Counted from the stretch's first letter, positions 1 to 7,909 are shown. The stretch is DNA of 54,563 nt from Anaerolineales bacterium (GCA_024710905.1 JANJTV010000132.1:1-54563); one strand, 5' to 3'. Numbers and translations are program-made. Notes: generated by a model not told the origin, from the sequence alone.

Positions 1-80
1 GGGCCGTTTTTTGGGCCGGCCAACACGACATGCAGGCGCACACCGTTTGTTTCAATGTAGGTGTGTTCGTAGGTGGTCAT
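1..80 (-). CDS. Alpha/beta hydrolase, N-terminal fragment cut by window edge
   Basis: Only the first 26 codons are inside the window. The reading begins MTTYEHTYIETNGVRLHVV and continues LAGPKNG to the edge. This resembles the first beta strands of epoxide-hydrolase or haloalkane-dehalogenase-like alpha/beta hydrolases, which usually continue into an LLLHGFP oxyanion-hole motif. The start codon at 78-80 overlaps the stop codon of the upstream glycosyltransferase (ATGA), so the two are probably co-translated. Codon use is GC-rich again, unlike the AT-rich gene before it. The catalytic serine, acid and histidine lie outside the window, so the assignment rests on N-terminal resemblance only. Confidence 0.5.
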   Translation of the reverse strand, partial: MTTYEHTYIETNGVRLHVVLAGPKNG

Positions 81-1336
81 TGGAATTTCTTCCAGAATTC
101 TTCCGAAAGAATTGAATAGTATAGATAGTTGATGAAAATAACTAGTCCAATGACTGCATAAATCCCAAAGAAGAAGGCGGGTAGGAAAAAATACCTTGGC
201 CAATCTAACGGAGAAAATAAAGGCGGAATACTTAGTGTTAATCCAGTGATCAGCAATGTAACTAATCCATGTTGGGAATTTTTATTAATCCACCAACGAT
301 AGGTGCTTTTTATCATAAATACCATACCAATCAATAAAAAGAGACCATTAGGGAGCACTTTGGGGAGAATTGCCAAATCTATAAGAATCCTGTTAGAGAC
401 AGTTTCAATACGAGCAAGTGTTGAACTCATTGCCGAATTATTTACCATGTTTGTCTGTAGTTCCAATACATCTGCTCTGTCATTAAGAACTTTTATTAAT
501 CCCATCATTGTGTCTGTCCATAAAACAGGGTTAGTGCCAATATAAATAATCAATGATGAACTGCTTATAATGATTCCTGTCAATATAAGCCCCATAATTT
601 TTTTGTTCATTGGAATGGATTGCCGCATTATATATAATGCCAGTGTCCCCCAAATGCCAATAACAAGGATTCCGCCGTTAATTTTTGTCTGGGTTGCCAG
701 ACCCGCAAATAGTCCTGCACAGATTAGGTAAGATATAGAGTTCAAACTAATCAAATTTGGGGAATTGCTTTTGGCTTTTTGAATTACGAGAAGCGTCATG
801 GAGACGCTAAGCGAAATGAAAAACAAAAAAGGTCCTTCATTCATCGCCTGGCGTAGGGTTTCGCGAAAGTAAGGTGTGAGCAATATTAAAACAAGCCATA
901 TATAAGAGACCCAGGCTATTTGGACTTTCTTGAGAATTAAAAAGAAAACCCATAAACCAAGAATGGAGCCGGTGGTGGTACCCAACCGGCTCCACCATAA
1001 TAACTCTTGCCCCGGCATTCTGCCACGAGCTAAATTTTCTTCGTAGCTAAGGTCGAAATTATAGATGGGTGGTAAATCATCCGCACTATAGCCACCAAGA
1101 TTTCGAGTCAGCCCAATGACATAATACGTCATTGGCGGGTTGATATAAGGTGCGGGTAGATTTTTCCAGTACTCGTGCTCAAAATTACCTTGTATGAATG
1201 CTTCAAAAGGTGCACTTAGGCCAATCCAGTGACTTTCATCTGGATGTATTGGAATGTTACCCATATTCCAATACATGATCAGACTAATGATAATTAATAT
1301 GGCGAAGGCATCGACTTTACAGATGATATTTTTCAT
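77..1336 (-). CDS. GT-C family membrane glycosyltransferase (PMT/ArnT-like)
   Basis: A 419-residue polytopic membrane protein. After an N-terminal membrane segment (about 10-23) comes HPDESHW with Asp33-Glu34, in the position of the acidic catalytic motif in the first extracytoplasmic loop of GT-C enzymes. These enzymes transfer sugars from polyprenyl-phosphate donors. An NPPMTYY segment and the LRQAMNEGPFLFF segment match the usual family layout, followed by several more hydrophobic helices. Acceptor and sugar are unknown. The start codon lies 2 bases after the stop of the upstream M1 peptidase gene, and the stop overlaps the next start, so it sits inside an operon. The gene is conspicuously AT-rich, with many AAT, ATT and TTT codons, against GC-rich neighbours on both sides. 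That suggests recent transfer or replacement of this single gene. Confidence 0.7.
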   Translation of the reverse strand: MKNIICKVDAFAILIIISLIMYWNMGNIPIHPDESHWIGLSAPFEAFIQGNFEHEYWKNLPAPYINPPMTYYVIGLTRNLGGYSADDLPPIYNFDLSYEENLARGRMPGQELLWWSRLGTTTGSILGLWVFFLILKKVQIAWVSYIWLVLILLTPYFRETLRQAMNEGPFLFFISLSVSMTLLVIQKAKSNSPNLISLNSISYLICAGLFAGLATQTKINGGILVIGIWGTLALYIMRQSIPMNKKIMGLILTGIIISSSSLIIYIGTNPVLWTDTMMGLIKVLNDRADVLELQTNMVNNSAMSSTLARIETVSNRILIDLAILPKVLPNGLFLLIGMVFMIKSTYRWWINKNSQHGLVTLLITGLTLSIPPLFSPLDWPRYFFLPAFFFGIYAVIGLVIFINYLYYSILSEEFWKKFQ

Positions 1337-1338
1337 AA

Positions 1339-2844
1339 TTATTCCTGAAAATACTCAGCCATCAAATCTGAAATATCCGCTGTATTGTACCTTTCCAGAA
1401 CCCGGAAGAAATCTTCGCGGGTGGCGCGTTTGCCGTTCATTTCATCATAATAGGCTTTGATGAACGCGCCAAACTGGTAGGCGCCCATGCGTTCCTCCAG
1501 CGCTTCAAGGAACAACGCCCCGCGCCGGTAGGTGGCATTGGTATACGGGGTAAAACCGCCGCTGTCGTACAGGCGCATATCCACCGCGCCGGTGGGCTGG
1601 TAAAAAGTAATGCGTGCCTCGCGCCACCATTGCAGCGAGTCTATGTAGTGCTGGCGGTAAAAGAGCTTCTCGCAATAAGTGCTCAGGGATTCATCCAGCC
1701 AGGGCTCTTCGGCCTGGTCGTTGGCCACCGCGCCAAACCACCACATGTGGCAGGTTTCGTGGGCGGTCACCAGCACCAGATAATTACGCTCTGTTCCGTC
1801 ATACAGGTTGTAAAACCCGTTGCTCAGGAAAAATAACCCGTCATATTCCATGCCGTCGTTAAAATCGCCCTGCACGGCCGTCAGCGTTTTATGCTGGTAC
1901 GGGCCGAACAGGCTGGTGTAGGTCATGTAGGCGCGTGTGGTATTCTCAGCCACGGCCTGGCCGGCCGCTTCATAAAACGGGAAGTAGTAGGATTTAATTG
2001 TCACGCCGTCGCTGGCGATGAAATTTTCAGCAACGCGAAATTCGCGGCTGGCCGAAATTGCAAACGTGCGCAGGCGGGCGCCGCGCAGCCGGATTCCATT
2101 TTCGGTGGCATCCTGCTCGCCCGAAGCGGCAATCACCGGCGGGGTTTGTCCCTCGGGGAAGTGCAGGGTAATGTCATAATCGGCCTGGTCGTACACCAGG
2201 TGTTCGCCGTAATACCAGGGGTCGTTCAACATCCATTTTTCGCCATCGAACGGCACAATGAACGGGTACCAGTTCACAAGGTTGAGCTGGTTGGCGGTAT
2301 AGCCAAAAATCTGCGGGCGCACTAAGTTGGGGTCCGGGTTGGGGTCGTGGGCAGGCAAGTTCAGGCTATAGGCCAGACCCAACTCCAATTCCGCGCCGGG
2401 GGCCAGCGGCTGGGGCAGGATGATCTCCAGACGCTGACCGTTCAGGTCGTAATCGGCTTGAAACTGCTGGTACAGGCTGACACCTTGCAATTGGAAGGTT
2501 CCTGGCCACAGGTTGGGGACAACGGCCAGCACAACATTGTTCAGGATTTGGCCGGTGTTGTTGGTGTAGGTAATGCCCTGCTGGACGTCCACCGTTTTGG
2601 CGTCGTAGTTCATTTCCACATCCATGCTGTAGCGGGCGAGGATCTCACCCTGTGGCGCGGCGGTGGCTGGTTCAGGGCCAGGAGTGACCTGGCTTAACGG
2701 TGTTACGGCTGCGGGAGCAGCCTGCGTTTCCGTGCTCGTGACAGGGATATCGGGTGTAATGGTGACAATCCCCGGCCCGGTGTTGGGTCCGCAAGCGGAC
2801 ATCATCATCAGGCATAGCGTCGCAAGGAGGGTTCGTTTCATCAT
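1339..2844 (-). CDS. M1-family metallopeptidase-like lipoprotein (copy 2 of a tandem pair)
   Basis: A 501-residue putative surface lipoprotein. The signal peptide ends in the lipobox MSAC (Cys18), followed by a Thr/Pro/Ala-rich linker to about residue 65. A beta-rich N-terminal domain leads to the gluzincin zinc site HETCH (362-366), with the third ligand Glu385 exactly 18 residues later. A GMEYDG segment (331-336) sits where M1 enzymes have the GAMEN exopeptidase motif, and Tyr439 in TYRRGALF matches the transition-state tyrosine. Zinc and catalytic residues are intact, but the degenerate GAMEN leaves it open whether this is a true aminopeptidase. The start codon directly follows the stop of the upstream paralogue, so translation is probably coupled. 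Substrate unknown; extracellular peptide trimming is likely. Confidence 0.8.
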   Translation of the reverse strand: MMKRTLLATLCLMMMSACGPNTGPGIVTITPDIPVTSTETQAAPAAVTPLSQVTPGPEPATAAPQGEILARYSMDVEMNYDAKTVDVQQGITYTNNTGQILNNVVLAVVPNLWPGTFQLQGVSLYQQFQADYDLNGQRLEIILPQPLAPGAELELGLAYSLNLPAHDPNPDPNLVRPQIFGYTANQLNLVNWYPFIVPFDGEKWMLNDPWYYGEHLVYDQADYDITLHFPEGQTPPVIAASGEQDATENGIRLRGARLRTFAISASREFRVAENFIASDGVTIKSYYFPFYEAAGQAVAENTTRAYMTYTSLFGPYQHKTLTAVQGDFNDGMEYDGLFFLSNGFYNLYDGTERNYLVLVTAHETCHMWWFGAVANDQAEEPWLDESLSTYCEKLFYRQHYIDSLQWWREARITFYQPTGAVDMRLYDSGGFTPYTNATYRRGALFLEALEERMGAYQFGAFIKAYYDEMNGKRATREDFFRVLERYNTADISDLMAEYFQE

Positions 2845-4455
2845 TTACCTGTAGTAGAAGTAGCTTTCGATCAGGTCATCGGCGTTGGTAGTGTGGTCGG
2901 CCAGCACTGTGAAGAAGGTGTCGGCGGTGGCCAGGTAACCGTTGTGGCGGTTGTAGTAGTCACGCAGGAAGGCGAAAAAGGCAGTGTCTCCCATGCGCAG
3001 GCGTAAGTCGTGCAGGAAGAGCGCCCCGCGCAGGTAAACGGCGTTGACGTAGGCGCGGAAGTTGCCGCTATTATACAGGCGCGTATCCACCCAGCCAGTG
3101 GGGCTGTAGTAGCGGATGCGGGCATTCCACCACCAGTTGACATAGCCGGGATAATTGTTTTCGTAAAAGAGCAGTTCGGCATAGGTGCACAGGGCTTCGT
3201 CCAGCCAGGGTTCGCGGGCCTGGTCGCTGCTGATGGCCCCGTAAAACCACTGGTGGGCGGTTTCGTGCGCGCCAATTAACGTCAGGTTGTTACCGGGTGT
3301 GCCGTCGTAGGCATTGTAGAAGTTGCGGGTCAGGAAGAACAGCCCGTGACTCTCCAACCCGTCGTTCAGGTCGGTTTCGACCACGCTCATGCTGGTGTGC
3401 TGGTACGGGCCAAGAATATTGCCAAAGGTGCGCGAGGCGGTGACCATCACATCCAGCGCGGCCTGTCCGGCTACAGGGTGCTCGGGGAAGTAATAGCTCA
3501 GGTAGGTGACACCATTCTCGACATAAGAACTCACCTGGAACTCGGTGCTGGCAGAAATGGCAAAGGTGCGAGCCTGCGTAAAGTTATAGGTGATGGTCGC
3601 GCCGTCCTGCACACCCAATGTGCTGGCAGCCACAACCGGCACATTGTTCGGGTCGGCAAAGGTCAGCGCCACCTGGATGTCTGCCAGCGGATACGACAGG
3701 TTCTCGCCATATGTAAATGGTTCGCGCAAGATAAAACCTTCACCGAGCAGGTACGGCGGTACAAACGGATACCAGTCGATCAGGTTGGTCTGGCGGTTGG
3801 TATAACCGAAATTCTCATATTTACCGCTGCTGTAGGGCAGGGCCAGGTTGTAGGCCAGGCCAATTTTTACGGATTGGCCGTTTTCCAGCGGGACGGGCAG
3901 GTTGATCGTCAATCGCTGGCCTTGCAGGCTATAGCTCCCCCAGGCGGAGTCGTTGACCTCCAGGTTGGTCAGGGTGAACACGTTGCGCCACAGGTTGGGG
4001 TTGACGGCCAGTACAATGCTATCCAGCGATTCACCTGTCCGGTTGGGGTAGAGCACCACCTGCGAAGCCGAAATGCTCCTGCCTGCATAATCCCAGTAGG
4101 CAGTGATGGCATATTGCGGGCGTCCGACGCTGCTGACAGGCTGGCTGGTGGCGCTGGGGGGGGGGAGAGTTGCCGTGGCCGTCGGCGGCATGGTGGCTGT
4201 TACCGTCGGACTGGAGGTCAGCGTGGGCGGCTGGATGAGTTCTGATGTTGGCTGGGAGGTGACTTCCACCGGGAGGGGGGCCTGCGGCAGGGAACTGCCT
4301 CCGCCTGGTTGGAAGGGAGTCGGGCTTGCCAGGGCCGGGGCGGTGACCATTACATAGGGTTGGTCAATGGCGTGGATGACGCCGCTGACAGGTTGGCAGG
4401 CGCTAATCAGGAGTGTGATGACAAACACGGAAAAGATGATGTGGCGCATGGGCAT
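2845..4455 (-). CDS. M1-family metallopeptidase-like lipoprotein (copy 1 of a tandem pair)
   Basis: A 536-residue paralogue of the gene that follows it. The lipobox is LISAC (Cys20). Residues 41-110 form a long Ser/Thr/Pro-rich linker that probably spans the envelope. The zinc site is HETAH (397-401) with Glu420 after 18 residues, and NDGLESHG (364-371) occupies the GAMEN position. The tail has VYLRGALF, equivalent to the catalytic-tyrosine YxxG region. It begins 30 bases after znuB. A TATAAT hexamer lies 8 bases before its start, so it may have its own leaderless promoter as well as read-through from the zinc importer genes. Divergence between the copies is substantial, so the duplication is old. 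Confidence 0.8.
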   Translation of the reverse strand: MPMRHIIFSVFVITLLISACQPVSGVIHAIDQPYVMVTAPALASPTPFQPGGGSSLPQAPLPVEVTSQPTSELIQPPTLTSSPTVTATMPPTATATLPPPSATSQPVSSVGRPQYAITAYWDYAGRSISASQVVLYPNRTGESLDSIVLAVNPNLWRNVFTLTNLEVNDSAWGSYSLQGQRLTINLPVPLENGQSVKIGLAYNLALPYSSGKYENFGYTNRQTNLIDWYPFVPPYLLGEGFILREPFTYGENLSYPLADIQVALTFADPNNVPVVAASTLGVQDGATITYNFTQARTFAISASTEFQVSSYVENGVTYLSYYFPEHPVAGQAALDVMVTASRTFGNILGPYQHTSMSVVETDLNDGLESHGLFFLTRNFYNAYDGTPGNNLTLIGAHETAHQWFYGAISSDQAREPWLDEALCTYAELLFYENNYPGYVNWWWNARIRYYSPTGWVDTRLYNSGNFRAYVNAVYLRGALFLHDLRLRMGDTAFFAFLRDYYNRHNGYLATADTFFTVLADHTTNADDLIESYFYYR

Positions 4456-4463
4456 TGAGCCAG

Positions 4464-4469
4464 ATTATA
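4464..4469 (-). promoter_or_regulatory. -10 hexamer TATAAT, 8 bases before a start codon
   Basis: A perfect TATAAT reads toward the M1 peptidase gene with only 8 bases to its ATG. Transcription starting about 7 bases downstream would leave almost no leader, and there is no Shine-Dalgarno sequence in that gap. No convincing -35 box is visible. Confidence 0.5.
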
Positions 4470-4485
4470 ACGCTGCTCCCGGCGC

Positions 4486-5310
4486 TTATTTTTTGCGGAA
4501 GAAAAGGAAGACGACCAGGAAGAAAGCTGTGGCCGTCAGCACGATGGCCGCACCGGAAGCAATGCTCAGGTAATACGAAAGATACAGCCCGACCAGGCTG
4601 GCAAGCACTGCGAAGGTTGCGCTCAGGGCCATCATCACCGGAAGGCGGTTGGTTAACAGGTAGGCTGTGGCGGCGGGTGTGACTAGCATGGCAACCATCA
4701 ATGCAACGCCAACGGTTTGCAGGGCCACAGCCACGGTGACGGCGATTAATACCAGCATGGCATTGTTGATCAGTTCCACTGGCAGGCGCAGGGTGGTGGC
4801 CAGCACCGGATCAAAGGAAACGGTTAGGAATTCCTTGTAGAACAAGGCAATGGCGAGCAAGACCAACCCGCCGAAGACGGCCATGCGTATCAGGTCGCCA
4901 TCCGAGACGCCGAGGATATCACCAAACAGGAAGTGGCTGAGATCGACAGCATAACTGCGCACAGTGGAGATGATCGCCACACCCAGGGCGAACATCCCGG
5001 CGAAGATGACGCCGATGGCCGTATCTTCTTTTATCTTGGCCCGTTTGCTGATTGCTCCAATACCCAGCGATGCAAGTACGGATGTGCCTAGCGCCCACCA
5101 GAATAATATGGCTCGGTCGCCGCCAGAGAACAGGTAGCCAACCGCTACGCCCGGCAGGATGGTATGCGCCAATGCATCACCAAAAAAGGCCATGCCACGC
5201 AGCACAATATACGTCCCGACCACGGCGCAAACGATGCCCACCAGTAAGGCGGCGGACAATCCGCGCAGCATGAAGGCATATTGCAGTGGTTCAGTCAGCC
5301 AGGTGAACAT
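4486..5310 (-). CDS. znuB: Zinc/manganese ABC transporter permease (ZnuB family)
   Basis: A 274-residue inner-membrane permease of the ABC-3 family. It forms the channel through which the metal released by ZnuA crosses, driven by ZnuC. Hydrophobic helices run throughout, and the family segment GMAFFGDALAHTILPGVAVG is present. The start chosen is the ATG at 5308-5310 rather than an upstream in-frame one, because a GGGGAG ribosome site sits 7 bases before it and the mature N-terminus MFTWLTEPLQ is typical. It overlaps the end of the ATPase gene by 20 bases, which is typical of coupled translation. Metal identity is inferred as zinc from the Zur-type regulator and the His-rich binding protein. 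Confidence 0.88.
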   Translation of the reverse strand: MFTWLTEPLQYAFMLRGLSAALLVGIVCAVVGTYIVLRGMAFFGDALAHTILPGVAVGYLFSGGDRAILFWWALGTSVLASLGIGAISKRAKIKEDTAIGVIFAGMFALGVAIISTVRSYAVDLSHFLFGDILGVSDGDLIRMAVFGGLVLLAIALFYKEFLTVSFDPVLATTLRLPVELINNAMLVLIAVTVAVALQTVGVALMVAMLVTPAATAYLLTNRLPVMMALSATFAVLASLVGLYLSYYLSIASGAAIVLTATAFFLVVFLFFRKK

Positions 5311-6142
5311 GGATATGCTCCCCGTCGTCGCAGCAAGAATCATCCACCGCCAGCAGGCCATCTTCACCAAGCAGGCGCAAGTGGCCACCGTAGGCGGTCA
5401 TCAAGCGCTGGGGCTGCAAAACCTGTTCCGGTGTACCAAAGCCGTGAATTTTATGATTAAGCAGCATGACCCGGTCGAAGTGCCTGGCGGCCTGGTCCAG
5501 GTCGTGGGTGGCGACCATAACGGTGACGCGCTGCCCCTGGAGCGTATCCAGCAGGGATAAAATTTCTTCCTGTGAAGGCACATCCAGCCCGGCCAGCGGT
5601 TCATCCATCAACATTAGTTCAGCCTCCTGGGCCAAGGCGCGGGCAATGAACATGCGTTGCTGTTGCCCACCGGAGAGTTCCCCGATTTGCCGTTTTGCCA
5701 GTGTTTCCAGGGTCACGGTTGCCAGCGCGGAGCGCACCTGCTCGTGGTCACGTGCCTGCGGCCAGCCCAGCAGGCCCATCTTGGCGATGCGGCCCATCAT
5801 GACCACGTCATAGACCGTGACGGGGAAATTCCAATCCACCTGGCTGCGCTGTGGCACATAACCAATGCATACGTGCCCGGCGGGCTGCGAGCCGAAGACG
5901 CTCACCTTGCCCTGGGTGGGGGGCAGCACCCCGGCTACTACCTTGAACAATGTACTTTTGCCTGCCCCGTTGGGGCCGATTACGGCCACACGTTCCCCGC
6001 TGTGCAGATGGAAGGTCAGGTTGTCAAGCGCTTTGTGGGTATCATACAAAACGGAAAGATGACGAACATCCAGGATTGGTTGTTCGTCATCGTGCTGGGT
6101 ATTGGGGTAAATAATATAGGCCGGTTTTTTGCTCTGGCTCAT
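5291..6142 (-). CDS. znuC: Zinc ABC transporter ATP-binding protein (ZnuC family)
   Basis: A 283-residue cytoplasmic ATPase powering metal import. Walker A is GPNGAGKST (56-64), the signature is LSGGQQQR (156-163) and Walker B is LMLMDEP (176-182). The order of the blocks and the GYVPQRSQVDWNFPVTV Q-loop region are characteristic of the ZnuC/MntB/SitB group. The C-terminus extends past the ATPase core and ends in a short His-rich tail (HIHVHLAD) that could sense or bind metal. The gene starts 2 bases after znuA stops and overlaps znuB. Confidence 0.9.
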   Translation of the reverse strand: MSQSKKPAYIIYPNTQHDDEQPILDVRHLSVLYDTHKALDNLTFHLHSGERVAVIGPNGAGKSTLFKVVAGVLPPTQGKVSVFGSQPAGHVCIGYVPQRSQVDWNFPVTVYDVVMMGRIAKMGLLGWPQARDHEQVRSALATVTLETLAKRQIGELSGGQQQRMFIARALAQEAELMLMDEPLAGLDVPSQEEILSLLDTLQGQRVTVMVATHDLDQAARHFDRVMLLNHKIHGFGTPEQVLQPQRLMTAYGGHLRLLGEDGLLAVDDSCCDDGEHIHVHLAD

Positions 6143-6144
6143 GG

Positions 6145-7083
6145 TTATTTCAGGGCATCTACAATCGCGCTGACATTATAGCGCATGAACTCCAGGTAGG
6201 TGCTGGCCGGGCCGCCCGCCTCAGTAAGCGAATCGGTGTAGAGCGGCATAACCTGTATGCCTGTATCAGCCGCCACCTGCGCGGCGATGTTGCCCGGCAC
6301 AGTGTTGCCGACAAAGACAGCCGGAACCCCCAAACTGCGAATTTCATTTTCAATGGCAGCCAGCTCCTGGGCTGACACACCAGACCCGGTGCTCACGCCG
6401 GGGATGACTGCCCCGACCATCTCAAAGCCGTAGCGTTCAGCAAAGTAGGCAAAGGTTTCATGGTCAGTTACCAGCAGGCGACGATCTTCAGGGATCTGCT
6501 GCACCTGCTCCACGATCCAGCTGTCCAACGCCTGCAGTTCGGCAATGTAGGCATCGGCATTGGCGCGGTATTCGGTGGAATTGGCTGGGTCTTTTTCGGC
6601 CAGGGTTGCAGCGATGTTATTTGTCCAGATAATCACGTTGTTTGGATCTTGCCAGACATGCGGGTCGAGGCCTTCGTGTTCTTCTTCATCGGCATCTTCT
6701 TCTGCATGTTCATCTTCTGCATCATGACCTTGCTCGCCTTCCAGGGCGGTGATGCCTTCAGAGACTTCCACGACCAGCCTGGCGTTACCGAGCAACCCCT
6801 CCAGGTTTTCCTCCAACCCCAGGCCATTGATGAAGACGATGTCTGCATCTGCAATCGCAGCAGCATCCTGCGGGCGCGGTTCAAAAGAATGCGGGTCAGT
6901 GCCAGCTGGGTAGATAATGCTGGCATTCACTCGGTCACCTGCCACACGCTGGACGGTGTCGGCAATCAGGGTGGTGCTGGCAATGACATTGATTGTGCCA
7001 TTTTGCCCGCCCGAGAGCGGGGAGCAGGCGGCTGCGACCAGGACGATGAGACTCATAATCAGGAAAAACTTATTGGTAAGCAT
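6145..7083 (-). CDS. znuA: Zinc ABC transporter substrate-binding lipoprotein (ZnuA family)
   Basis: A 312-residue cluster A-I metal-binding lipoprotein that captures zinc outside the membrane and delivers it to ZnuBC. The signal peptide ends at VAAAC (Cys20). Metal ligands expected for the family are visible: His65 in DPHSFEP, His142 in DPHVWQDP and a later His in VTDHETFAYF. Between them (about 117-139) is a highly acidic, His-containing loop (HDAEDEHAEEDADEEEHEG), a feature of zinc-specific ZnuA proteins thought to act as a zinc-collecting flap. An ATG at 7081-7083 is preferred over an upstream TTG because the AGGAG ribosome site is too close to the latter. A putative Zur box lies 25 bases upstream. 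Confidence 0.9.
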   Translation of the reverse strand: MLTNKFFLIMSLIVLVAAACSPLSGGQNGTINVIASTTLIADTVQRVAGDRVNASIIYPAGTDPHSFEPRPQDAAAIADADIVFINGLGLEENLEGLLGNARLVVEVSEGITALEGEQGHDAEDEHAEEDADEEEHEGLDPHVWQDPNNVIIWTNNIAATLAEKDPANSTEYRANADAYIAELQALDSWIVEQVQQIPEDRRLLVTDHETFAYFAERYGFEMVGAVIPGVSTGSGVSAQELAAIENEIRSLGVPAVFVGNTVPGNIAAQVAADTGIQVMPLYTDSLTEAGGPASTYLEFMRYNVSAIVDALK

Positions 7084-7107
7084 TCGGTACAACTCTCCTT
7101 TTGAAAT

Positions 7108-7122
7108 TGAAATTCACTTTCA
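7108..7122. promoter_or_regulatory. Putative Zur box upstream of znuA
   Basis: TGAAATT-C-ACTTTCA is an imperfect 7-1-7 inverted repeat. It matches 13 of 15 positions of the perfect palindrome at the zur promoter (7795-7809). It sits just upstream of the znuA ribosome site, where a repressor would block transcription when zinc is plentiful. Shared sequence and context are direct; binding is inferred. Confidence 0.65.
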
Positions 7123-7135
7123 ATAAAAATCAGCC

Positions 7136-7166
7136 AAAAAACAGGCGGAATCTGGCAGGCTCCGCC
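7136..7166 (-). terminator. Rho-independent terminator of the zur unit
   Basis: Reading on the minus strand, a GGCGGA/TCCGCC stem (7161-7166 with 7144-7149) with an 11-base loop is followed by a run of six T (7141-7136). It follows the small CxxC protein gene and precedes the znuA promoter region, separating the two units. Confidence 0.7.
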
Positions 7167-7174
7167 CGGGCTGT

Positions 7175-7360
7175 TTATCCGTTTAACTGACTGTGAACCG
7201 TCGCCGAACCAATCAGCAGACCAACGATCACTAGGCCGGTAATCGGCCCGACGGGCAGGCTGGCCTTTTTGCCGGTCTCAGCCTGTTTTTTCTTTTGCTT
7301 GCTGTTGACCGCAGCACCGGCGGCGGCGGCAGCAGGGATGGCAGCGCAGAACATGCACAT
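7175..7360 (-). CDS. Small CxxC membrane protein encoded between zur and znuA
   Basis: A 61-residue protein I do not recognise as a named family. It begins MCMFC, a CxxC pair at residues 2 and 5. An Ala-rich stretch (6-17), a Lys/Gln-rich polar segment (21-33) and one hydrophobic segment (about 37-53) follow, ending HSQLNG. A very strong AGGAGG ribosome site lies 7 bases before the ATG and overlaps the stop of zur, and a terminator follows the gene. This supports real translation as the second gene of the zur unit. Position suggests a role in zinc handling, perhaps metal binding by the cysteines at the membrane, but that is inference only. Confidence 0.7.
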   Translation of the reverse strand: MCMFCAAIPAAAAAGAAVNSKQKKKQAETGKKASLPVGPITGLVIVGLLIGSATVHSQLNG

Positions 7361-7369
7361 ACGTTCCTC

Positions 7370-7792
7370 CTAATTCTTCTGGCAGTCGCGGCAGGTGCCG
7401 AACAATTGCAGCCAGTGTTCGCGAATGTGAAACCCATGCTGGTTGGCAACCTGTTCGAACAGGCCCTGCATATCATCGCCTTCAAAATATTCGGCATGCC
7501 CGCATTGCTGGCAGATGATGAGATGCTGGTGGCCATGCGCGCTGGGCAGGTAGGCGTTGCAGCCGCCCGGCTGGTGCACACGCTGGATCAGCCCAGTTTC
7601 CTCCAGCTTTTCAAGCGTGCGATAGACGGTGACCAACCCCAGTCCACGCGTCCGGCGGCGGGCCTGTTCGTACACTTCCAGTGGGTTGAGGGCATTCTCG
7701 GTCTGTGCAATAATCTCCACCACGGCTTTGCGAGTGGCGGTCAGGCGGTAGCCGTTTTGTTGCAGGCAGGTCAGCCAAGGTTTGGTATCCAT
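7370..7792 (-). CDS. zur: Fur-family zinc-responsive repressor (Zur-like)
   Basis: A 140-residue regulator with an N-terminal winged helix (about 1-80; TATRKAVVEII and the recognition segment GLVTVYRTLEKL) and a C-terminal metal-binding dimerisation domain. Structural zinc is expected at two CxxC pairs, Cys94/Cys97 and Cys134/Cys137, and an HGHQH cluster (86-90) supplies regulatory-site ligands. It is called Zur because it is next to znuACB and two matching operator-like palindromes. Fur or PerR cannot be excluded from sequence alone. The ATG at 7790-7792 is chosen; in-frame upstream codons (ATG at 7802-7804, TTG at 7808-7810) lie inside the operator. It probably represses itself. Confidence 0.85.
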   Translation of the reverse strand: MDTKPWLTCLQQNGYRLTATRKAVVEIIAQTENALNPLEVYEQARRRTRGLGLVTVYRTLEKLEETGLIQRVHQPGGCNAYLPSAHGHQHLIICQQCGHAEYFEGDDMQGLFEQVANQHGFHIREHWLQLFGTCRDCQKN

Positions 7793-7794
7793 AA

Positions 7795-7809
7795 TGAAAA
7801 TCATTTTCA
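7795..7809. promoter_or_regulatory. Putative Zur box at the zur start
   Basis: A perfect 7-1-7 palindrome, TGAAAAT-C-ATTTTCA. It lies between the zur -10 box and the zur ATG, so a bound repressor would cover the transcription start. This implies autoregulation. The znuA upstream region carries a 13/15 match. Confidence 0.7.
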
Positions 7810-7837
7810 ATTATATACAACTACCTGCATGCGTCAA
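7810..7837 (-). promoter_or_regulatory. Promoter of zur
   Basis: On the minus strand, TTGACG (7837-7832) and TATAAT (7815-7810) are separated by 16 bases. The palindromic operator begins immediately downstream of the -10 box. Confidence 0.65.
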
Positions 7838-7909
7838 GGTTAATTCAAAATCACTCCTCCGTACAGCTTATTTCGCCCGTGTTGGCAGGGTTATCCGAGG
7901 TGGATTGGG

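Noticed and set aside
3346-4245. A 299-codon open frame on the plus strand opposite an M1 peptidase gene
   Set aside because: It is the antisense shadow of a GC-rich gene whose minus-strand frame has a lipobox and an intact zinc site. The product shows no motif and there is no ribosome site.
4486-5388. Longer N-terminus for the zinc permease
   Set aside because: The extra 26 residues overlap the ATPase gene and have no family match; a good ribosome site marks the ATG at 5310.
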